A DNA stretch of 35,980 nucleotides, taken from the NCBI GenBank assembly GCA_000436835.1, contig FR889159.1:37895-73874 (forward strand), in the 5' to 3' direction. Made by a program: the position numbers and the translations under genes. The notes under the pieces were generated by a model. It did no database searches and was not told the DNA's origin. It was given only the letters and a program-made list of their open reading frames with translations. The stretch comes from Eubacterium sp. CAG:251. GTDB taxonomy: Bacteria > Bacillota > Clostridia > Oscillospirales > Acutalibacteraceae. This document shows positions 32,009-35,980 of the stretch, one piece after another. Numbering within the stretch: the first letter of the stretch is position 1; each line of letters begins with the position of its first letter.

Positions 32009-32031
32009 CAAATATTATTGATATAAAAAAC

Positions 32032-32079
32032 AAAGGAATTAGAAAAAACGTAGATAAATACGTATTTCTAATTCCTTTT
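32032..32079. terminator. Bidirectional terminator before trxA
   Basis: AAAGGAATTAGAAA pairs with TTTCTAATTCCTTT, with an inner ACGTA/TACGT pairing, between the convergent transporter and trxA genes. Confidence 0.75.
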
Positions 32080-32119
32080 CTGTTTCGGCACGGTTATGGC
32101 TGCTTATTCACGACCGAAA

Positions 32120-32431
32120 TTATTTACAACTTTCAATTAATTCTTTAAGTTCTTCCTTTGGTTGAAAACCTACCGTTCTTGTAACCTCTTCTCCGTTTGC
32201 AAAAACTACAATAGCAGGAATGCTTTGAATATCAAATTGATATGCCAAATCCCTGTTTTCGTCAACATCTGCCGAAAAGAAATCAACCTCGCCGTCCATT
32301 TCGTCGGAAAGCTCCTCCATAATAGGGGCAAGCATTTGGCACGGACCGCACCAAACGGCAGAAAAATCAACAACTGCAAGCTTGCTCTTTAATACGTCTG
32401 TAAAATCACTGTTTTTAATTTCTTCAATCAT
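32120..32431 (-). CDS. trxA: Thioredoxin
   Basis: The 103-aa thioredoxin has the active site AVWCGPCQML (about 25-34, CGPC redox pair), the cis-proline region IQSIPAIVVF and the end GFQPKEELKELI. It reduces protein disulphides in the cytoplasm. AAGGAG at the end of the upstream reductase gene drives ATG 32431; the genes are 3 bp apart and form a reductase-thioredoxin operon. Residues before CGPC (SAVWCGPC) and length are standard. Confidence 0.95.
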   Translation of the reverse strand: MIEEIKNSDFTDVLKSKLAVVDFSAVWCGPCQMLAPIMEELSDEMDGEVDFFSADVDENRDLAYQFDIQSIPAIVVFANGEEVTRTVGFQPKEELKELIESCK

Positions 32432-32434
32432 TTG

Positions 32435-33307
32435 TTATTCTCCTTTATTTTGATTTGCGAGGTAGGAAACGGCTGAAAGCGCCGCAACATTCCCCTGCCC
32501 TGCTGCTTTAATATATTGATACGGTTTGCCGGCAATATCGCCGCAGGCAAAAAGACCGTTAATATTCGTTTTCATCTGTAAATCAACAATTACGTGTGCC
32601 CCATCTGTTTTAAGCCCCGGCACAAGTTTATCGGCGGCGATGCTGTCCCTAATTACAAAAGTCGAAAAAGCGTCATACTCACCGTTTTGGCAAGCTATTT
32701 TTTCAGCCTTATTTTCACCGATAAATCCAATCGGCTTATCGTTTATTATTTCAATATTTTCTATCCCATCAAAAACCTTAGGCTCAAAATCATAAAGCGG
32801 AAAATATTTGACCTTTCGGCACGTTTCGCTCAAAAATTTTGCATCCTCCTCGGCTTCCTTGCCGTAAGCAATAACTCCGACATCCTTACCCTTGCAAAAA
32901 TGAGCGTCGCATGTTGCACAGTAGCTTACTCCCTTGCCGACGAATTCATCCTCATTTTTAAGCGTTTTTGACTGAATAACGCCTGTTGCAAGTATCAATG
33001 AAGAACATTCAATCATTTCCTTGCCGACTTGAAGAGCAAAATACTTGCCCATAGAATAAACAGCATTCACCTTTTTATCCGTGATTTCTATATCAAGACT
33101 TTCAAGATGCTTTTTCATATCATTTGCAAGTTCGTTTCCCGTTACATTTGGCAAGCCGGTATAGTTTTTTATTGAATGAGCCTTTACCATTTTTTCGCTT
33201 AAATCTTTATTGCCGAAAAGGATAATATTTTTATTTCTTATCTTAGCGGTAATTGCGGCAGAAATGCCCGCAGGCCCCGTTCCGACAATTCCTATATCAT
33301 ATCTCAT
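32435..33307 (-). CDS. Thioredoxin reductase-like flavoprotein, probably not NADPH-dependent
   Basis: The 290-aa flavoprotein has the FAD motif GIVGTGPAGISAAI (6-19), the redox site YCATCDAHFC (Cys130/Cys133) and the C-terminal FAD motif GLFACGDIAGKPYQYIKAAGQG. At the place of the NADPH loop GxGxxA it reads VIAYGKEAEED, and the HRRxxxR motif is absent (CRKVKYFPLYDF). That is the pattern of clostridial ferredoxin-dependent flavin thioredoxin reductases (FFTR) rather than classic TrxB. The operon with trxA supports thioredoxin as partner. The electron donor is inferred. Confidence 0.85.
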   Translation of the reverse strand: MRYDIGIVGTGPAGISAAITAKIRNKNIILFGNKDLSEKMVKAHSIKNYTGLPNVTGNELANDMKKHLESLDIEITDKKVNAVYSMGKYFALQVGKEMIECSSLILATGVIQSKTLKNEDEFVGKGVSYCATCDAHFCKGKDVGVIAYGKEAEEDAKFLSETCRKVKYFPLYDFEPKVFDGIENIEIINDKPIGFIGENKAEKIACQNGEYDAFSTFVIRDSIAADKLVPGLKTDGAHVIVDLQMKTNINGLFACGDIAGKPYQYIKAAGQGNVAALSAVSYLANQNKGE

Positions 33308-33433
33308 AAATTATAATATCTCCGATTTTTGTTATATTATTACTCAATTCATCTTAGTTATACACATTTTTCTGACAAATGTCAATATCTGCAATTATTT
33401 ATTAATATATTAATCGACTAATAACTTAGCCTA

Positions 33434-33462
33434 TTGACAAGGTAGGTTAAGAAATATATAAT
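33434..33462 (+). promoter_or_regulatory. Consensus promoter of tcdA
   Basis: TTGACA (33434-33439), exactly 17 bp, TATAAT (33457-33462): a perfect sigma-A consensus 43 bp before the tcdA start. Confidence 0.85.
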
Positions 33463-33505
33463 CTTATAAAATAATAAATTAAACAATATTATTGGTGGTG
33501 CAGTT

Positions 33506-34258
33506 ATGTTAAACCGTTTTTCAAGAACTGAATTATTGGTAGGAAATGAAGCTATGGAAAAGCTTAAAAATTCACGTGTGGCAGTTTTCGGCATCGGAGG
33601 TGTCGGAGGATACACTGTTGAAGCGTTAGTCAGAAGCGGCATCGGCACTATTGATATTATTGATGACGATAAGGTTTGCTTAACCAATATTAACAGGCAG
33701 ATTATTGCCACAACAGACACGATAGGAAAATTCAAGGTTGACGTTGCAGAGGAAAGAATTAAATCAATCAATCCCGATTGCGTTGTATATAAGCACCAAA
33801 CATTTTATTCAAGCGAAACGGCAGACGAGTTTGATTTTTCAAAATATGATTATGTAGTTGATGCAATTGATACGGTATCGGGTAAAATCGCACTTGTTAT
33901 GCAGGCAAAGGAGCATAACACGCCTATCATCTGCTCAATGGGTGCAGGAAATAAGATGGACCCAACCGCTTTTGAAGTATCGGATATTTACAAAACAAGC
34001 GTTGACCCGCTTGCAAGAGTTATGAGATATGAGCTTAAAAAGCGCAAGGTTCGCAAACTCAAGGTAGTTTATTCAAAAGAAATTCCGATTAAGCCTATGG
34101 AGGATACGGAAAACAGTTGCAAACACAATTGCTGCCCTCCGGGAACTGAGAGAAAATGCACTGCAAGAAGGCAGGTGCCCGGCAGTAATGCATTTGTTCC
34201 GTCAACAGTCGGATTAATTATCGCAGGCGAGGTCATTAAGGACCTTATCAAAAAATAA
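33506..34258 (+). CDS. tcdA: tRNA threonylcarbamoyladenosine dehydratase (ThiF/E1-like)
   Basis: TcdA converts t6A37 of tRNAs to its cyclic form ct6A using ATP. The 250-aa protein has the family start RFSRTELLVGNEAMEKL, the nucleotide loop VAVFGIGGVGGYTVEALVRSG (27-47), DIIDDDKVCLTNINRQI, YVVDAIDTVSGK and CSMGAGNKMDP. Cysteines in NSCKHNCCPPGTERKC form a likely metal or catalytic cluster. A GGTGGTG site precedes ATG 33506. It is 18 bp upstream of the rhodanese-TtcA gene, so two tRNA-modification genes share an operon and a perfect promoter. Confidence 0.93.
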   Translation: MLNRFSRTELLVGNEAMEKLKNSRVAVFGIGGVGGYTVEALVRSGIGTIDIIDDDKVCLTNINRQIIATTDTIGKFKVDVAEERIKSINPDCVVYKHQTFYSSETADEFDFSKYDYVVDAIDTVSGKIALVMQAKEHNTPIICSMGAGNKMDPTAFEVSDIYKTSVDPLARVMRYELKKRKVRKLKVVYSKEIPIKPMEDTENSCKHNCCPPGTERKCTARRQVPGSNAFVPSTVGLIIAGEVIKDLIKK

Positions 34259-34276
34259 ATTGTTCAGGTAAGCATT

Positions 34277-35422
34277 ATGAAAAAATACGAAGAAATAAGC
34301 ATAAGTGAAATGCTTGAATTAAAAAGTGACGAATATGTTGTTATTGATATCAGAGACGAAATAGCATTTACTTACGGCACAATAAACGGAGCGGTTAACA
34401 TTCCGCAAAATCAACTTAAGGAAAGGCTTGATACTCTCCCAACAGATAAGCTTCTGATTATCTGCTGCAAAAGCGGAATTATCAGCGACCCCGTCGCAGA
34501 AAATTTAAGAAAGCACGGCTTTAATGCGGCTAATTTAAAAGAGGGCTACTACGGCTATATGCTTGCAAATCTTAAGAGCGGTAACGACAGAGCCAAGGAT
34601 GTTGAAAGAAGCATAAACAAAAAATTCCACAAAGGAATTTGGAGCAAATTCACCGCCGCAATAAACGATTATCAGCTTGTTGAGGAAGGTGATAAAATTG
34701 CCGTTTGCATTTCAGGCGGCAAGGATTCTATGCTTATGGCAAAGCTTTTTCAAGAGCTTAAAAGGCACAACAAATTTCCGTTTGAGGTAGTATACCTTGT
34801 TATGGACCCCGGCTACAGCCCCGAAAACAGAGAAATCATTGAGAAAAATGCAGAGCTTTTAAATGTTCCGATAACAATTTTCGAGTCAAATATTTTTGAA
34901 TCCGTACTCCACGTTGAAAAATCCCCCTGCTATCTCTGCGCAAGAATGAGAAGAGGTCATCTTTATAATAAAGCAAAGGAACTTGGTTGCAATAAAATCG
35001 CCCTTGGCCATCATTATGACGATGTTATAGAAACAATTTTAATGGGTATGCTCTACGGCGGTCAGGTGCAAACTATGATGCCTAAACTTCATTCAACAAA
35101 CTTTGAGGGTATGGAGCTTATTCGCCCTATGTATCTTATCCGTGAAGACGAGATTAAACGCTGGAGAGATTATAACGATTTGCATTTCATTCAATGCGCC
35201 TGCAAGTTTACGGATACCTGCACCTCCTGCAATCCCGACAATGCGTCAAAAAGGCAGGAAATCAAAAATATGATTAAGCAAATGAGCAAAATCAATCCGC
35301 AAGTTGAAAGCAATATTTTCAAAAGCGTTGAAAATGTAAATCTTGATACCGTAATTGCTTTTAAAAAAGACGGAGTAAAACATAACTTCCTTGAAAAATA
35401 CAAAAATAAAGAAAAAGAATAA
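34277..35422 (+). CDS. Rhodanese-TtcA-like fusion, tRNA thiolation type
   Basis: Residues 1-100 are a rhodanese domain (VVIDIRDEIAFTYGTINGAVNIP; active-site loop IICCKSGI with Cys63/64). Residues 120-381 are a PP-loop ATP pyrophosphatase of the TtcA family: CISGGKDSMLMAKL (146-151 SGGKDS), CYLCARMRRGHLY and ALGHHYDDVIETILM, with CACKFTDTCTSC further on. The CxxC pairs probably hold an iron-sulphur cluster, as in TtcA. The rhodanese could deliver persulphide sulphur to the thiolase in cis. The target, such as C32 of tRNA, is inferred. Confidence 0.88.
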   Translation: MKKYEEISISEMLELKSDEYVVIDIRDEIAFTYGTINGAVNIPQNQLKERLDTLPTDKLLIICCKSGIISDPVAENLRKHGFNAANLKEGYYGYMLANLKSGNDRAKDVERSINKKFHKGIWSKFTAAINDYQLVEEGDKIAVCISGGKDSMLMAKLFQELKRHNKFPFEVVYLVMDPGYSPENREIIEKNAELLNVPITIFESNIFESVLHVEKSPCYLCARMRRGHLYNKAKELGCNKIALGHHYDDVIETILMGMLYGGQVQTMMPKLHSTNFEGMELIRPMYLIREDEIKRWRDYNDLHFIQCACKFTDTCTSCNPDNASKRQEIKNMIKQMSKINPQVESNIFKSVENVNLDTVIAFKKDGVKHNFLEKYKNKEKE

Positions 35423-35430
35423 TTTTTCTA

Positions 35431-35459
35431 TTGACTTTTTTATATAAATGTGATAATAT
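35431..35459 (+). promoter_or_regulatory. Promoter of tRNA-Gln
   Basis: TTGACT (35431-35436), a 17-bp spacer and TAATAT (35454-35459), about 52 bp before the tRNA. Confidence 0.55.
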
Positions 35460-35511
35460 TATTCAGCACTAAGCGATACGGCTGTATTAGTCACACCGCT
35501 TTGAATAATAT

Positions 35512-35585
35512 AGAGGTATAGTGTAACGGTAACACTCCGGACTCTGACTCCGTCATTTAAGGTTCGAATCCTTATACCTCTGCCA
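35512..35585 (+). tRNA. tRNA-Gln(CTG)
   Basis: Acceptor AGAGGTA/TACCTCT with discriminator G and encoded CCA, D arm GTG/CAC with TAACGGTAA loop, anticodon loop CTCTGAC (anticodon CTG, reading CAG), T arm TAAGG-TTCGAAT-CCTTA. It is an intact single gene. Confidence 0.92.
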
Positions 35586-35587
35586 TC

Positions 35588-35620
35588 ACCTCGGAACATT
35601 TGTGTTCCGAGGCTTTTTTA
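35588..35620 (+). terminator. Terminator of tRNA-Gln
   Basis: CCTCGGAACA pairs with TGTTCCGAGG (loop TTTG) and is followed by CTTTTTTA. Confidence 0.9.
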
Positions 35621-35662
35621 TGCCCGAATACTGCTTTTTATGGCGGTATTCGGGCATTTTTT
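35621..35662 (+). terminator. Second hairpin terminator in tandem
   Basis: TGCCCGAATAC pairs with GTATTCGGGCA around TGCTTTTTATGGCG, with TTTTTTC following. It lies directly behind the tRNA-Gln terminator as a backup or for a processed transcript. Confidence 0.75.
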
Positions 35663-35684
35663 CTTTGCCTTAAAATATCGTGAG

Positions 35685-35880
35685 AGTCTTTGAGAGATTT
35701 TAAGAGACAGCAAATTTCAAAATTTCAAGAGCTTTTGAGAGATTCTAAGAGACATCAAATTTTAAAATTCCAAAGTCATTTTAGTGCGATTTAGGGCATT
35801 TATGACTGAGACTTTTGAGAGACGTCGCTCAAATCAAAATCGTAACACGAATTGAAATGAGCAAAAAATTTGAGAGACAT
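35685..35880. repeat. GAGA-rich imperfect direct repeats, non-coding
   Basis: Units of the type TTTGAGAGATT-TAAGAGACA occur near 35691-35710 and 35743-35762, and TTTGAGAGAC again near 35815 and 35869. The spacer between the first two is also similar (CAAATTTCAAAATTTCAAGAG against CAAATTTTAAAATTCCAAAG in parts). Period and spacers are irregular. No gene is seen in 35663-35924; the function is unknown. Confidence 0.6.
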
Positions 35881-35926
35881 TTCAAAAAAATAACGAGGGC
35901 TTAAAGTAATAAAACTTTAAACCCTC
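35880..35926 (-). terminator. Terminator facing the right window edge
   Basis: On minus, GAGGGTTTAAAGT pairs with ACTTTAAGCCCTC around TTTATT and is followed by GTTATTTTTTT. It should end a minus-strand gene entering from beyond 35980. Confidence 0.75.
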
Positions 35927-35980
35927 ACTTTAAGTTTGCCCTTTTATATTGTTTATCCATCAAAAATGCAAAGGTAGCCA
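35925..35980 (-). CDS. Possible C-terminal end of an off-window gene
   Basis: One minus frame is open from the edge for 17 codons (ATFAFLMDKQYKRANLK) to TGA 35927-35925, directly at a good minus-strand terminator. Another frame ends GYLCIFDG at about 35954. The terminator supports a gene arriving from the right, but the frame cannot be decided from so little sequence. Confidence 0.3.
   Translation of the reverse strand, partial: ATFAFLMDKQYKRANLK

Noticed and set aside
32594..32971. 125-codon plus-strand frame inside the thioredoxin reductase-like gene
   Set aside because: Antisense shadow of a clearly conserved flavoprotein gene.
35685..35880. CRISPR array
   Set aside because: Repeat units are imperfect, spacing is irregular and no cas genes are present.

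Overview
The window is chromosomal DNA of a low-GC Gram-positive bacterium, most likely an anaerobic Clostridia/Eubacteriales member. The signs are the adjacent M16 peptidase pair (YmfF/YmfH type) with lgt, folD and pncC, the QueT transporter, an HrcA/CIRCE-controlled Hsp20, strong AAGGAGG ribosome sites, and a thioredoxin reductase without an NADPH site, as in clostridial ferredoxin-dependent enzymes. No species can be named from the sequence alone.

Layout. Positions 1-4444 are housekeeping: the start of comM (minus), the hexomutase gene pgcA, a 31-aa membrane peptide, a MazG-like nucleotide hydrolase, and a minus-strand pair of a DNA-deoxyinosine glycosylase and a large HTH protein. Positions 4568-6480 hold debris of an older mobile element: an integrase C-terminal stub, an 87-bp repeat with terminator, an acetyltransferase and an alpha/beta hydrolase. 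From about 6515 to 22387 lies one integrated element of about 15.9 kb. It has split a tRNA-Thr(CGT) gene in its anticodon loop: the 3' half lies at 6477-6521 and the 5' half at 22381-22419, with a shared 7-bp core TTACGAA. The element carries its own complete tRNA-Thr(CGT) at 22252-22327.

Inside the element, a minus-strand cassette (16401 down to 7466) encodes a GHKL/MORC-like ATPase, a Z1 helicase-like protein, a PD-(D/E)XK nuclease, an AIPR protein and a DNA cytosine methyltransferase. This is a recurring restriction-type defence cassette. The methyltransferase sits behind a terminator and has its own promoter. The Z1 gene has an in-frame TAA directly before its DDEAD box, and the neighbouring DUF6076-like gene also seems to be cut short by a TAA. 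The rest of the element is mobility DNA: two small winged-helix genes, an 11-bp x3 iteron-like array, oriT-like hairpins with a MobC remnant, xis, and a tyrosine integrase. Next to the right end is an unknown 380-aa cargo gene.

Positions 22430-35980 return to housekeeping: pncC, folD, lgt, ymfH and ymfF; three small unknown genes; a YfcE-type phosphodiesterase; a promoter and candidate preQ1 riboswitch ahead of queT; CIRCE-controlled hsp20; a sodium-dependent transporter followed by an unexplained structured RNA; trxB-like and trxA; tcdA; a rhodanese-TtcA fusion; and tRNA-Gln(CTG) with terminators and a GAGA-rich repeat tract.
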